Below are positions 51,812 through 61,113 of a stretch of DNA of 64,000 nt, piece after piece. The stretch comes from Falsirhodobacter algicola (GTDB lineage Bacteria > Pseudomonadota > Alphaproteobacteria > Rhodobacterales > Rhodobacteraceae). A program made the position numbers and the translations under genes. Within the stretch, counting starts at the first letter, position 1. Each line of letters begins with the position of its first letter. Under the pieces are notes generated by a model. That model made no database searches, was not told where the DNA came from, and saw only the letters and a list, made by a program, of their open reading frames with translations. The stretch spans positions 1,548,501 to 1,612,500 of the forward strand of contig NZ_CP047289.1 of the NCBI RefSeq assembly GCF_018279165.1, read 5' to 3'.

Positions 51812-53218
51812 CTACCCGTCCTCGTCCTCGTTCGCGCCGTCCAGCGGCAGTTGCAGCGTCCAGACCACCCCCTCGGGGCGCCAGTCCACCTTGGCCTCGC
51901 CGCCGTCGCTGGCCATGATCAGGGTCGATCCGAACCCCTTGCGGTCCGGCTCGACGACGGGGGGGCCGCCTTCTTCGCGCCATGTGAAGGACAGAACGTC
52001 GCCCTTGGCCTCCCAACTCAGGGCGACATGCCCCTCGGTGCCCGAAAGCGCGCCGTATTTCACGGCATTCGTCGTCAACTCATGCAGCGTCAGCGCCATG
52101 CGCAGCGCGCTGCTGGGCGACAGGCGCAGATCGGGGCCGGACAGCTGCACGCGGTCCTCGCTCAAGGCGCCGACGCTCATCTGCTCGGCCAGAAGCTCGC
52201 GCAGATCCGCGCCGGACCACGTTTCCGCCGTCAGGATGGAATGGGCGCGGGCCAGCGCCTGAAGCCGCCCGCCGAAGGTCTTGGCGAAATGATCGGGATC
52301 GCGGGCATGGCGGGCCGTCTGCCGGGCGATGGCCTGCACATTGGCCAGCATGTTCTTCACCCGGTGGTTCAATTCGCCGATCAGGATCGACCGCGTCTCC
52401 TCGGCGCGGCGCCGTTCGGTCACATCGAGGATCTGCAGGTTGATCGTGCGCGGCGCGCCATGGCCCGCCGGCACGACGGAGCCATAGCATTCGCAATCGA
52501 CCTCGCCCCCGGCCACCGTCGCCGCCCGGATCGCAAGCGCCCCGCGCTGCCCGTCATTGGGGCAGCTCGCAAGGTGCAGCCAATCCGCAACCTCGGCCGA
52601 GGTCGCCTCGTCGAGCCAGCCCGATGCGGCGACGCTTCGGCCCAGCACCTGCGCTGCAGGCCAGCCGAACATCCGCTCCGCCCCCTTGGACCATTGGCGG
52701 ATCACCAGATCGGCGTCGAGTTCGACGATGGCCAGCGGCGAATTGTCGGCATGGGCGTTCAGCCGCGCCAGTGCCGCCGTCAGGTTCTGCGACACGGCCC
52801 GCATCTCGTCGCGCTGGCGGGCCAGTTCCTGTGCCTGACGGCCGATCTCGTAGAAGACCTGCGCCTTGGATTGCAGGATCATCGGGTCGATCGGCTTGGT
52901 GATGTAATCCACCGCCCCCGCCTCGTAGCCGCGGAAGCGGCGGCGTTCGTCCAAGGCGGCGGCGGTCAGGAAGATGATGGGGATCTTGCGCGTCCGCTCG
53001 ATCCCGCGCATCAGCTCGGCCAGTTCATAGCCGTCCATGCCCGGCATCTGCACATCCAGCAGCGCCAGCGCGAAATCGGTATGCAGCATCGCCTCCAGCG
53101 CCTCGGCCCCCGAACGCGCGCGGTGCAACACCAGCCCGTCGCGCCGCAGCAGCGCCTCCAGCGCAGACAGGTTGTGATCGAGGTCGTCGACCATAAGGAA
53201 ATGGACAGGATCAGCCAT
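51812..53218 (-). CDS. REC-PAS-HWE-type histidine kinase
   Basis: This 468-aa soluble protein has a receiver domain (Asp55, LALLDVQMPGMDGYE; KPID), a coiled linker, a PAS domain (about 155-270), and a HisKA_2/HWE kinase core with His285 (GELNHRVKNML) and HELTTNAVKYGAL for ATP binding. ATG 53218 overlaps the cheR-like stop by 8 bases. Such kinases often feed general stress (PhyR/EcfG) signalling in alphaproteobacteria. Its Asp suggests phosphorylation by the large hybrid kinase at 54059. Confidence 0.9.
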   Translation of the reverse strand: MADPVHFLMVDDLDHNLSALEALLRRDGLVLHRARSGAEALEAMLHTDFALALLDVQMPGMDGYELAELMRGIERTRKIPIIFLTAAALDERRRFRGYEAGAVDYITKPIDPMILQSKAQVFYEIGRQAQELARQRDEMRAVSQNLTAALARLNAHADNSPLAIVELDADLVIRQWSKGAERMFGWPAAQVLGRSVAASGWLDEATSAEVADWLHLASCPNDGQRGALAIRAATVAGGEVDCECYGSVVPAGHGAPRTINLQILDVTERRRAEETRSILIGELNHRVKNMLANVQAIARQTARHARDPDHFAKTFGGRLQALARAHSILTAETWSGADLRELLAEQMSVGALSEDRVQLSGPDLRLSPSSALRMALTLHELTTNAVKYGALSGTEGHVALSWEAKGDVLSFTWREEGGPPVVEPDRKGFGSTLIMASDGGEAKVDWRPEGVVWTLQLPLDGANEDEDG

Positions 53219-54062
53219 GCGCCGCCTCCGAGTTGCGGCGCCAGATGCGCTCGGGTTCCGCAAAGGCCGTGAACGCGCCCGCATGCCCGGAAAAACGCAT
53301 CGTCTCATGCGCGCCGAGGCCGAGGAAGCCGCCGCGCACCAGCGCATCGCGGAACAGCCCCGTCGCCCGGTCCTGAAGGTTGCCGTCGAAATAGATCAGC
53401 ACGTTGCGGCAGGAGATGAGATGCATCTCAGAAAAGACCTGATCGGTGGCAAGGCTGTGTTCAGCAAAGACCATGCGAGAGCGCAGGCCGCGATCCATGG
53501 CGGCCGCGCCATATGCGGCGGTGTAATGATCGGACAGCGATCTGCGCGCGCCGGATTTCTGATGATTTTCCGTGAAAAGCGCCATGCGATCGAGAGGATA
53601 GATCCCCGCCTCGGCCTTGGCAAGCGCACGGCTGTTGATCTCGGTCGCATAGAACATCGTGCGGTCGAACAGCCCTTCCTCGCGGAAAAGGATCGCGAGG
53701 GAGTAGAGCTCCTCCCCCTCCGAGCAGCCCGCCACCCACACCTTCAGCGAAGGGAAGGTGCGCAGATGCGGGATGACGCGGGTGCGGATCGCGGCGAAAT
53801 AGGCCGGATCGCGGAACATCTCCGACACCTGCACCGTCATGCAATCGATGACCTCGGGCAGAAGCTCGGGCTGGTGCAGCACCTTGGCCTGCACCTCCGA
53901 CAGGGTGGCGCAATGCAGCCGTTCGCGCGCCAGATCGGCGCGCCGCATCAGCGATCCGCGCGAATAGGCGCGGAAATCGTAATGCCAGCGCTGGTGCAAC
54001 GCCTCGAGGAACAGGTCGAGTTCGATCTCCTCGACCGGGCGGCTTCCGACGCTCTCCCTCAT
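53211..54062 (-). CDS. CheR-type protein methyltransferase
   Basis: This 283-aa SAM-dependent carboxyl methyltransferase has the N-terminal helical region (about 10-80), a variant SAM motif VWVAGCSEGEELYSLAI, YATEINSRALAKAEAG, and LISCRNVLIYFD. ATG 54062 overlaps the hybrid-kinase stop (ATGA). There is no receptor or CheB nearby, so its target is probably a protein of this module, not chemotaxis. Confidence 0.9.
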   Translation of the reverse strand: MRESVGSRPVEEIELDLFLEALHQRWHYDFRAYSRGSLMRRADLARERLHCATLSEVQAKVLHQPELLPEVIDCMTVQVSEMFRDPAYFAAIRTRVIPHLRTFPSLKVWVAGCSEGEELYSLAILFREEGLFDRTMFYATEINSRALAKAEAGIYPLDRMALFTENHQKSGARRSLSDHYTAAYGAAAMDRGLRSRMVFAEHSLATDQVFSEMHLISCRNVLIYFDGNLQDRATGLFRDALVRGGFLGLGAHETMRFSGHAGAFTAFAEPERIWRRNSEAAHG

Positions 54063-57000
54063 CGGCGCATCCAGACGCGCGTCAGCGACAGGAGGCGGTC
54101 CACGTCGAGGGGCTTGGGCAGATAGTCGTTCGCCCCGGCGGCAAGGCACTGTTCCTGATCGTCGGCCATGGCCTTGGCGGTCAGCATGATGATGGGCAGG
54201 TTCTTCCAGCGTTCCTGCGCCCGGATCTCGCGCGTGGCGGTCAGGCCGTCCATCTCGGGCATCATCACGTCCATCAGCACGAGATCCACCCCCGGCGCGC
54301 CGCTGTCGGCGACGCGGCCCAGCGCCTCCAGCGCCTCGCGCCCGTTGCGGGCGATCTTCACCTCGGCGCCGTGCGGTTCGAAGACGGCGGTCAGGGCGTA
54401 GACGTTGCGGATGTCATCCTCCACCACGAGGATGCGCTTGCCCTCCAACATCGCATCGCGGTTGAGCGAGGCCGCCAGAAGCTGCTGCTGCCGCTCCGGC
54501 AGGTCGGTCACCACCTGATGCAGGAACAGCGTCACCTCGTCGATCAGCCGCTCGGGCGATTTCGCGCCCTTGATGATGATGGATTTGGAATAGCGGCGCA
54601 GGCGCAGTTCCTCGGCCTCGCTCAGCGCGCGGGCGGTGTAGACGATGACCGGCGGGAAGGCCGCCTCTTCGTCGGAATCCAGCGCCTCCAAAAGGTCGAA
54701 CCCGGAGGCGTCCGGCAGCGTCATGTCCAGCACCATGCAGTCGAAGGTGCCGCCGGCCATGCGCTCGCGCGCCTCGGCGGCGGTGGCGGCGCCCACCGTC
54801 TCCACGTCCTTGTTGCCCAGAAGGGCCTTCAGCCCCTCCAGCTGCGCGGGATCGTCCTCCACGATCAGGACCCGGCGCATCCGCTGATCCAGCCGCGTTT
54901 CGATGGAATGCAGCGCCTGCGCCAGCGCCTCGCGCTTCACCGGCTTCAGCATGTAGCTGCGCGCGCCCTGCGCCAGCGCTTCGCGGGTGTAATCATCGCC
55001 CGAGACCATGTGCACCGGGATGTGCCGCGTGCGGATGTCGCGCTTCAACCGGTCGAGAACCGACAGACCCGAATGATCGGGCAGGCCCACGTCGAGGACG
55101 ATCGCGCTCGGCATGTATTGGCGGGCGGCCAGAACGCCGTCCTCGGCGGTGCCGGTGACGAGGCATTGGAAGCCCAGCTCATGCGCCAGATCGATCAGGA
55201 TGCGCGCAAAGGCGGGATCGTCCTCCACCACGAGGATCAGGCGCTTGTCGCCGTCCAGCACCTCGCGGTCATCGGACACATCGGCGGCGGGCGGGGCGGC
55301 GGCGGGGATCGGCGCGGGCGGCGGCGGGGCGGCGGCGGGCAGCGCCGGGCGGGGGGCCGCATCGCCAAGGCGCGCCGGCAGATGCAGCGTGAAGGTCGTG
55401 CCCTTGCCCAGATCGCTCTGAAGCGAGACGCGGCCCTTGAGCAGCTCCGTCAATTCGCGGCTGATCGAGAGGCCAAGGCCGGTGCCGCCGAAGCGCCGCG
55501 CGATGGTGCCGTCCGCCTGCCGGAAGGCCTCGAACACGGCCTCCTGATCCTCGCGGGCGATGCCGATGCCGGTGTCGCGCACGGCGAAGGCGACGCCATC
55601 CCCATCGCGATGGGCCGACAGGGTGACGCTGCCGCGCTCGGTGAACTTGATGGCGTTGGAGAGGAAGTTGCGCAGCACCTGCTCCAACCGGGCGGGGTCG
55701 GTCTGAAGGTCGGGGATGTTGGTCGGAACCTCCACGCGGAAGGTCAGCCCCTTGCCCTGCGCCTGCGGGGCGAAGGACCGTTCCAGCTTGCGGGCCACAT
55801 CCTCGGGGCGGACGATCTCGGGGGTGACATCCAGCTTGCCGGCCTCGATCTTGGCCAGATCGAGGATGTCGTTGATCAGCGCCAGCAGATCGCGGCCCGA
55901 GCTTTCGATCGTCTCGGCCCAGCCCACCTGCTCTTCGGTCAGGGTGGCGCCGCGATTCTCGGCCAGAAGGCGGGCCATGATCAGCAGCGCGTTCAGCGGC
56001 GTGCGCAGCTCATGGCTCATATTCGCGACGAATTCGGATTTGTAGCGGCTTTCGGTGGCCAGACGCTGGGCCTGCTGCTCCATCAGGCTCTGGCTGCGGG
56101 CCAGCGCGTCGCGCTGCACCTCCAGTTCCTGCGTCTGGGTCTCCAAGAGGGCGTTCTGCTCCTCCAGCTCGGCCTGCTGATGCTCGAGGCGGCTCTGGCT
56201 GTCCTGAAGGGCGCGGGTCTGCTCGGCTAGTTCCTCGTTGGAGGCGGCCAGTTCCTCGCCATGGGCCTTCAATTCCTCGGCCTGATGGCGCGTCTCTTCC
56301 AGCAGGGCGCGCAGGCGCGTGCGGTCGTTGGCCGACCGGACGGCGATGCCGATGGCCGCGCCGACGCGTTCCAGAAGAAGCTTCCCCTCGGGGCGCACGG
56401 GGGTGTCGAAGCCGAACTCCACCACCCCGTTGATCCGCCGGTCGTCATAGAGCGGGGCGATCACCGATTGCGCCGTCCGCCCGCGCACGAGGCCCGAGCC
56501 GAAGGCCAGCGCCTCGCCCGGAAGGCGGTCCAGCGTCAGGACGGTGCGTTTTTCCACCGCATCCCACAGATGGCTTTCGCCGCTGCGGAAGGCGCGCGGG
56601 GTTTCCCCCGGCGGCAGGCCGCGCCCGGCGACCTGACGAAACTCTCCGCCGTCGCGGACATAGAAGATCGCCGCCCGTGCGCCCAGCCGGTCCGCCAGCG
56701 CGGCCAGCACGTTATCGGCCATGACGGCAAGGTCCACCTCCCCTTCGGAGGCGCGACTCACCTCCATATCGCCCTGCTGAAGCCAGCTTTGCTGGCGCAG
56801 CGCGATGCGGTTGCGCACGAAGGTGAAGCCCGACAGACCCAAGAGCAGGATGACGACGATGGCCATCGCCCGGTTCGTCGCGGCCAGCGTCGGATCGATG
56901 CCGGCGCGGGCGTTCAAAAGGCCGATCACCATCGTGACGAAGACCACGACCGCCGTCAGCGGCGGCACCACCGGGCGCGGCGCCAGATAGGCCAGCACCA

Positions 57001-57121
57001 CCGGCAGCAGATAGATGACCCAGATGGCAATCCCGAGCGGCACCATCAGATCGACGGCGAAGACCCCCGCGATCAGGGCGCCGAGAAGCGCATAAAGGCC
57101 GAATTCCCGTGTGGTGTTCAT
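54059..57121 (-). CDS. Membrane hybrid histidine kinase with GAF and three receiver domains
   Basis: This 1020-aa protein has three to four TM segments in the first 108 residues, a GAF domain (about 128-265), a long coiled coil (270-360), HisKA with His370 (VANMSHELRTPLNALL), and HATPase to about 600. A Pro/Ala linker (PAAAPPPPAPIPAAAPP) is followed by three receivers (about 655-770, 775-890, 905-1018) with Asp in LDVGLPD, LDMTLPD and MDVMMPEMDG. The middle receiver has KGAKSP instead of the usual K-P pair, so it may be altered. GGAGG precedes ATG. It heads the module with cheR and the HWE kinase, all overlapping. Confidence 0.93.
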   Translation of the reverse strand: MNTTREFGLYALLGALIAGVFAVDLMVPLGIAIWVIYLLPVVLAYLAPRPVVPPLTAVVVFVTMVIGLLNARAGIDPTLAATNRAMAIVVILLLGLSGFTFVRNRIALRQQSWLQQGDMEVSRASEGEVDLAVMADNVLAALADRLGARAAIFYVRDGGEFRQVAGRGLPPGETPRAFRSGESHLWDAVEKRTVLTLDRLPGEALAFGSGLVRGRTAQSVIAPLYDDRRINGVVEFGFDTPVRPEGKLLLERVGAAIGIAVRSANDRTRLRALLEETRHQAEELKAHGEELAASNEELAEQTRALQDSQSRLEHQQAELEEQNALLETQTQELEVQRDALARSQSLMEQQAQRLATESRYKSEFVANMSHELRTPLNALLIMARLLAENRGATLTEEQVGWAETIESSGRDLLALINDILDLAKIEAGKLDVTPEIVRPEDVARKLERSFAPQAQGKGLTFRVEVPTNIPDLQTDPARLEQVLRNFLSNAIKFTERGSVTLSAHRDGDGVAFAVRDTGIGIAREDQEAVFEAFRQADGTIARRFGGTGLGLSISRELTELLKGRVSLQSDLGKGTTFTLHLPARLGDAAPRPALPAAAPPPPAPIPAAAPPAADVSDDREVLDGDKRLILVVEDDPAFARILIDLAHELGFQCLVTGTAEDGVLAARQYMPSAIVLDVGLPDHSGLSVLDRLKRDIRTRHIPVHMVSGDDYTREALAQGARSYMLKPVKREALAQALHSIETRLDQRMRRVLIVEDDPAQLEGLKALLGNKDVETVGAATAAEARERMAGGTFDCMVLDMTLPDASGFDLLEALDSDEEAAFPPVIVYTARALSEAEELRLRRYSKSIIIKGAKSPERLIDEVTLFLHQVVTDLPERQQQLLAASLNRDAMLEGKRILVVEDDIRNVYALTAVFEPHGAEVKIARNGREALEALGRVADSGAPGVDLVLMDVMMPEMDGLTATREIRAQERWKNLPIIMLTAKAMADDQEQCLAAGANDYLPKPLDVDRLLSLTRVWMRR

Positions 57122-57223
57122 CTCTGCCTCCGAAAGACCTGCGGCATCGCGCGCAAGCTGCTGCCGCTAAGTCGCGCGGGCAGAGGCCCGCGTCAAGACA
57201 AAGGCACGGGATCGGCCTTGGCG

Positions 57224-58024
57224 TCAGGGGCCGGCGCAGGGCTCCGACCGGCCCGTCGGCACCTGCCCCACCTCGACGCCATAGGCGCGAAAGCCCCCAT
57301 CGTCTAGCGTCAGGATCCGGTAGCAGGGATTGCCCCCCGTCCACCAAGGATCGGGCAGATCGATGTTCGTGATGAACCTATGGGTGCAGGACTGGCCCGA
57401 ACTGAAGGCGATGCCCTCGGCCGTGGTGCCGGTCAGCGGCGTGTGGATATGGCCGAAGACGATGTGCCGCACCCCGCCCGGATGCGCCGCAAGCCGCCGA
57501 AGCACCGCGCCATCGTCATGCAGGCCGATGTCGCGGAAATGGCGGATGCCGTCGGATACGGGGGGATGGTGCAGAAAGACCGTGACCGGCCGATCCCCCG
57601 CCCCCGCCAGCGCCGCATCGAGCCATGCCAAGCGGTCCGGCCCATAGATGCCGCCGATCACCCCGGCCTCGTGCGTGTCCAGGAACAAAAGCCGCCCCCA
57701 GCGCGTATCGAGCACCGACTGCACATAGCCGCCCTCGTCCCGCGGATGATCGGGGAACGCCTCGAGGAAGGCCGGGCGGTGATCGTGATTGCCCAGCATC
57801 AGGCGCACCGGGCACGGCAGCGGCGCAAGGATGTCCCGCAGCAAGGCATAGGCCTCGGGATCGCCGCGATCGCTGAGATCCCCCGTGATCACCAGAAGAT
57901 CGGCATCGGCGTGATCGGCGAGGATGTCCGCCATCGCCGCGCGCAACTGCGCTTCGGGATCGACGCCGTAAGCGGGGTGCCCCGGCGGCATCAGATGGGT
58001 GTCGGTCAGCTGGATGATCTTCAT
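57224..58024 (-). CDS. Metallophosphodiesterase (class III cyclic-nucleotide/glycerophosphodiester type)
   Basis: This 266-aa cytosolic dinuclear enzyme has all motifs: DTHL, GDLSDRG, GNHDHRP, HHPP and GHIHTP, with a C-terminal lid. It resembles CpdA/GpdQ-type phosphodiesterases. It follows a Ugp-like binding protein, so cleaving an imported glycerophosphodiester is a good guess; cAMP hydrolysis is the alternative. ATG 58024 has TCGGAGA upstream. Confidence 0.85.
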   Translation of the reverse strand: MKIIQLTDTHLMPPGHPAYGVDPEAQLRAAMADILADHADADLLVITGDLSDRGDPEAYALLRDILAPLPCPVRLMLGNHDHRPAFLEAFPDHPRDEGGYVQSVLDTRWGRLLFLDTHEAGVIGGIYGPDRLAWLDAALAGAGDRPVTVFLHHPPVSDGIRHFRDIGLHDDGAVLRRLAAHPGGVRHIVFGHIHTPLTGTTAEGIAFSSGQSCTHRFITNIDLPDPWWTGGNPCYRILTLDDGGFRAYGVEVGQVPTGRSEPCAGP

Positions 58025-58046
58025 GTCCGTCTCCGAAAATGGGGAT

Positions 58047-58087
58047 GCGGGGGGCTGGCCCCCGCACCGGTCCGGCCGTGCGGCCGG
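58047..58087 (-). terminator. Two hairpins between the binding protein and the phosphodiesterase
   Basis: CCGGCC-GTGC-GGCCGG (58072-58087) starts right after the binding-protein stop; GCGGGGG/CCCCCGC (58047-58065) follows. They form a read-through barrier, so the phosphodiesterase is probably expressed less than the binding protein. Confidence 0.65.
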
Positions 58088-58088
58088 G

Positions 58089-59372
58089 TCAGTTCATCAG
58101 GCCGTTCGTCGCCTCGACGATCTGCGCCAGCCCGTCCTCGGGGGTGGTCTCGCCGCGCATCACCGTGCCGATGATGTCGCGCTGCGTGCGCCAGATGCGG
58201 ACGGAATCGCCGCCCGGATACCCAGCCCACGGCAGCGAGCGGTCCACCTGCGCGGCGGCGGTCGCGACATTCGGATGCTCGGCGTAATAGGGGGCGAGGT
58301 AGTCTTCGCCCGTGGCGCGGATGTTCGTCGGCAGATAGCCGGTGATGCGCACGATGACGTTCTGCGCCTCGGGGCCGGTGATCCACTTGATGTAGTTCCA
58401 CGCCGCCTGCTGCTTGGCCGGGTCTTGGGTCAGCATCACCGCCGAATTGCCGCCCGTCGGCACGCCGCCATTCACCTTATCCTGCAGGGGGAAGGTCGCG
58501 GTCGTCAGTTCGAACCGGTCGCCGACGAGGCCCTCGATCGTCTGCACATGGGCGGGGGTGGTGAACATGAAGCCGGTCATGCCCGCGCCGAACTGCTGGC
58601 GCGCCTGATCCCAGTCCATCATCGGCGCGCCCGTTTCCACCGCGATCTGGCGGATCAGGCGCAGGGCGTTCAGGCCGATCTCGTTGTCGAAGCCGACGCG
58701 TCCCGTTTCGGCATCGACCAGACGACCGCCCTGCTGCGTGATCATCGCCTGCCACAGCCAGTCGTCCGGCCAGCCGGAGATGTCGTAGGCCATCCCCGCG
58801 ACGCCCGGATTGGCGTCATGGATCTTTGCGGCCAGCTCGATCAGTTCGGGGAAGGTCGTCGGCATGTTCTGCGGATCGCCGCCCGCCGAACGCACCAGAT
58901 CGGCGTTCACGAACATGATCGGCGAGGAGGCGTTCACCGGCAGGCCGTATTGCTGCCCATCCACATTGCCCAGCGCGACCATGTTGCTCGTGAAGTTCGC
59001 ATCGAGGAATTCCTGCCCGCCCTCGGCCTCGATGAAGGGGCCGAGATCGGCGATCTGTCCGCGCGGCGCCAGCGTGTGCACCAGTTCCGCCGTCAGGTTG
59101 TAGCCCGAAAAATACACATCCGGCAGATCGCCCGTGACCGCGGCGCGCAGCACCTGCTGCTGGCCTTCGTTATACCCGGCGGCGGGGGCGAGGAAGTTGA
59201 TCGTGACCCCGGGATTGTCCTTCATGAAGGCATCCGCCAGCGGCTGGTGGAATTTGGTGAACCCCGGCAGGTTGTAGAGCACGTTCAGCGTGACATCCTG
59301 CGCCAGCGCGATGCCCGGCAACGACAGGCCGAGCGCAAGCGCGCCAAGGGCAAAGCGACGTGTCATGGTCAT
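58089..59372 (-). CDS. ABC transporter substrate-binding protein, UgpB/SBP_bac_1 family
   Basis: This 427-aa periplasmic protein has signal peptide MTMTRRFALGALALGLSLPGIALAQ and a mature part starting DVTLNVLYNLPGFTKFHQP. LAPAAGYNEGQQQVLRAAVTGDLPDV is typical of the sugar/glycerol-phosphate family. ATG 59372 has GGAG upstream. It is last in the cassette, an unusual order for an ABC operon. Confidence 0.92.
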   Translation of the reverse strand: MTMTRRFALGALALGLSLPGIALAQDVTLNVLYNLPGFTKFHQPLADAFMKDNPGVTINFLAPAAGYNEGQQQVLRAAVTGDLPDVYFSGYNLTAELVHTLAPRGQIADLGPFIEAEGGQEFLDANFTSNMVALGNVDGQQYGLPVNASSPIMFVNADLVRSAGGDPQNMPTTFPELIELAAKIHDANPGVAGMAYDISGWPDDWLWQAMITQQGGRLVDAETGRVGFDNEIGLNALRLIRQIAVETGAPMMDWDQARQQFGAGMTGFMFTTPAHVQTIEGLVGDRFELTTATFPLQDKVNGGVPTGGNSAVMLTQDPAKQQAAWNYIKWITGPEAQNVIVRITGYLPTNIRATGEDYLAPYYAEHPNVATAAAQVDRSLPWAGYPGGDSVRIWRTQRDIIGTVMRGETTPEDGLAQIVEATNGLMN

Positions 59373-59398
59373 ATCGTCTCTCCGTGAAGGGCGGGGCC

Positions 59399-60211
59399 TC
59401 ATTTGACCCCGGTCATGGTGATGCCCGCGATGAAGCTGCGCCGTGCAAGCAGGAAGCAGACCAGCATCGGGGCGGTGATGAGGGTGGCCCCGGCCATCAG
59501 CGCGCCGTAATTCGCGCCCGTTTCCGCATCCGAGAAGAAGAGCATCCCGAGCGGCGGCGGGGCGAGTGCGGTGTCGCTGACCACGATCATGGGCCAGTAG
59601 AGATCGTTCCAATGCGCCACCACCGAGAACACGGCAAAGGCCGCGAGCGAGGGAAGCGAGCCGCGCAGCACCAGCCGCCAGCAGATCTCCATCTCGGTGA
59701 AGCCGTCCATGCGGGCGGCCTCGATGATCTCGTCGGGATAGGAACGGAAGGACTGGTGGAACAGGAAGATGGCAAAGACCGACAGGAAGAACGGCACCAT
59801 CTGCGCGAAATAGGTGTTCAGAAGGCCCGCCTTCGCCAGTCCGACGAAAAGCGGCAGCGCCAGCGCCTGCATCGGCACGCAAAGCGCACCGATCACCAGC
59901 ATCATCAGCAGCCTGCGCCCCGGAAAGCGCAGCTTGGCCAGCGCATAGGCGGCGGGCACGGCGGTCAGCACCTGCACGATCAGGATCCCGGCGCAGACGA
60001 TCACCCCGTTCAGCATGAAGCGCGCCATCGGCACCGAGGTGGCCGCCTGATGGTAGTTCGCATCGCCGTGGAATGCCTTGGGGATCGGCCAGAGGGAGAT
60101 GTCGAAGATCTCGGACGGGGCGCGCAGGGAGGTCAGCACCATCCAGTAGAACGGCAGCAGCATGATCGCCGCCCCGAGGCCAAGCACCGCATGGGGGAAA
60201 AAGCGCCGCAT
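59399..60211 (-). CDS. ABC transporter permease, UgpE/MalG family
   Basis: This 270-aa permease has six TM segments. The EAA motif is EIIEAARMDGFTEMEICWRLVLRGSLP. ATG 60211 shares one base with the preceding permease stop (TGATG). Confidence 0.94.
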   Translation of the reverse strand: MRRFFPHAVLGLGAAIMLLPFYWMVLTSLRAPSEIFDISLWPIPKAFHGDANYHQAATSVPMARFMLNGVIVCAGILIVQVLTAVPAAYALAKLRFPGRRLLMMLVIGALCVPMQALALPLFVGLAKAGLLNTYFAQMVPFFLSVFAIFLFHQSFRSYPDEIIEAARMDGFTEMEICWRLVLRGSLPSLAAFAVFSVVAHWNDLYWPMIVVSDTALAPPPLGMLFFSDAETGANYGALMAGATLITAPMLVCFLLARRSFIAGITMTGVK

Positions 60212-61113
60212 CAGTAATGCACCTTTCGTTCCATCCGCACCGTCTGCCCGACGGACAGGATCAGCACGATGCCGAGGAAGATCAGCGTCAGCGCCGCGGC
60301 GTATCCGGTATTGGCGTATTCGAACCCCTCCAGATACAGGCTGTAGAGCAGGGTTTCCGAGCCGGATCGGCCCTTGGTCAGCACGGCCACCGTCTCGAAC
60401 ACCTTGAACGCGCTGATGGAGGTGGTGACGATCACGAACATCGTCGTCGGCCCCAGCATCGGCCATGTGACGGTCAGGAACCGGTCGATCGGATGGCGCG
60501 CGCCGTCGATCCGCGCCGCCTCGTGCAGGTCCTTCGGGATCGCCGTCAGGCCCGCAAGGAACAGCACCATGTTGAAGCCGAGCACCTGCCAGACGCCGAT
60601 CAGCGCCATGGTCGGGATCAGCAGCGCCGGATTGCCCAGAAAGGACACCGGCGCAAAGCCGAGCCACGTGATCAGCGCGTTCACCGGCCCCAATGTCGGG
60701 TGCAGCAGGAACTGCCAGACCGTCGCCATCGCAACCAGCGTCGCCGTCACCGGCAGGAAATAGGCCGTCTCCCAAAAGGCGCGCGAGCGGCGGCGGCCAT
60801 GCACCAGAAGCGCCACGCCAAGGGCGAGGAACACGCCGGCGGGAATGACGATCGCGGCATAGACGAGCGTGTTCACCAGCGCCCGGACGAAGACCGGATC
60901 GCTGGCCGCATCCGCAAAGTTCCGCAGGCCGATGAAATGCCAGTCCAGCGCGCCCAGACGGTAGTCCGTCACCGAAAATCCCGTCAGGACGATCATCGGC
61001 ACGGCATAGATGGCCACCAGAAGCAGGATCGCCGGGGCGGCGAAGGCCAGCCCCTTCACGGCGGTGCGGGTGCGCGCCGGGCGCCGGGCGGGGAGCGCGA
61101 GCGCGGCCGTCAT
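60211..61113 (-). CDS. ABC transporter permease, UgpA/MalF family
   Basis: This 300-aa permease has six TM segments. The EAA motif is HEAARIDGARHPIDRFLTVTWPMLGP. Its ATG overlaps the ATPase stop (ATGA). Confidence 0.94.
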   Translation of the reverse strand: MTAALALPARRPARTRTAVKGLAFAAPAILLLVAIYAVPMIVLTGFSVTDYRLGALDWHFIGLRNFADAASDPVFVRALVNTLVYAAIVIPAGVFLALGVALLVHGRRRSRAFWETAYFLPVTATLVAMATVWQFLLHPTLGPVNALITWLGFAPVSFLGNPALLIPTMALIGVWQVLGFNMVLFLAGLTAIPKDLHEAARIDGARHPIDRFLTVTWPMLGPTTMFVIVTTSISAFKVFETVAVLTKGRSGSETLLYSLYLEGFEYANTGYAAALTLIFLGIVLILSVGQTVRMERKVHY

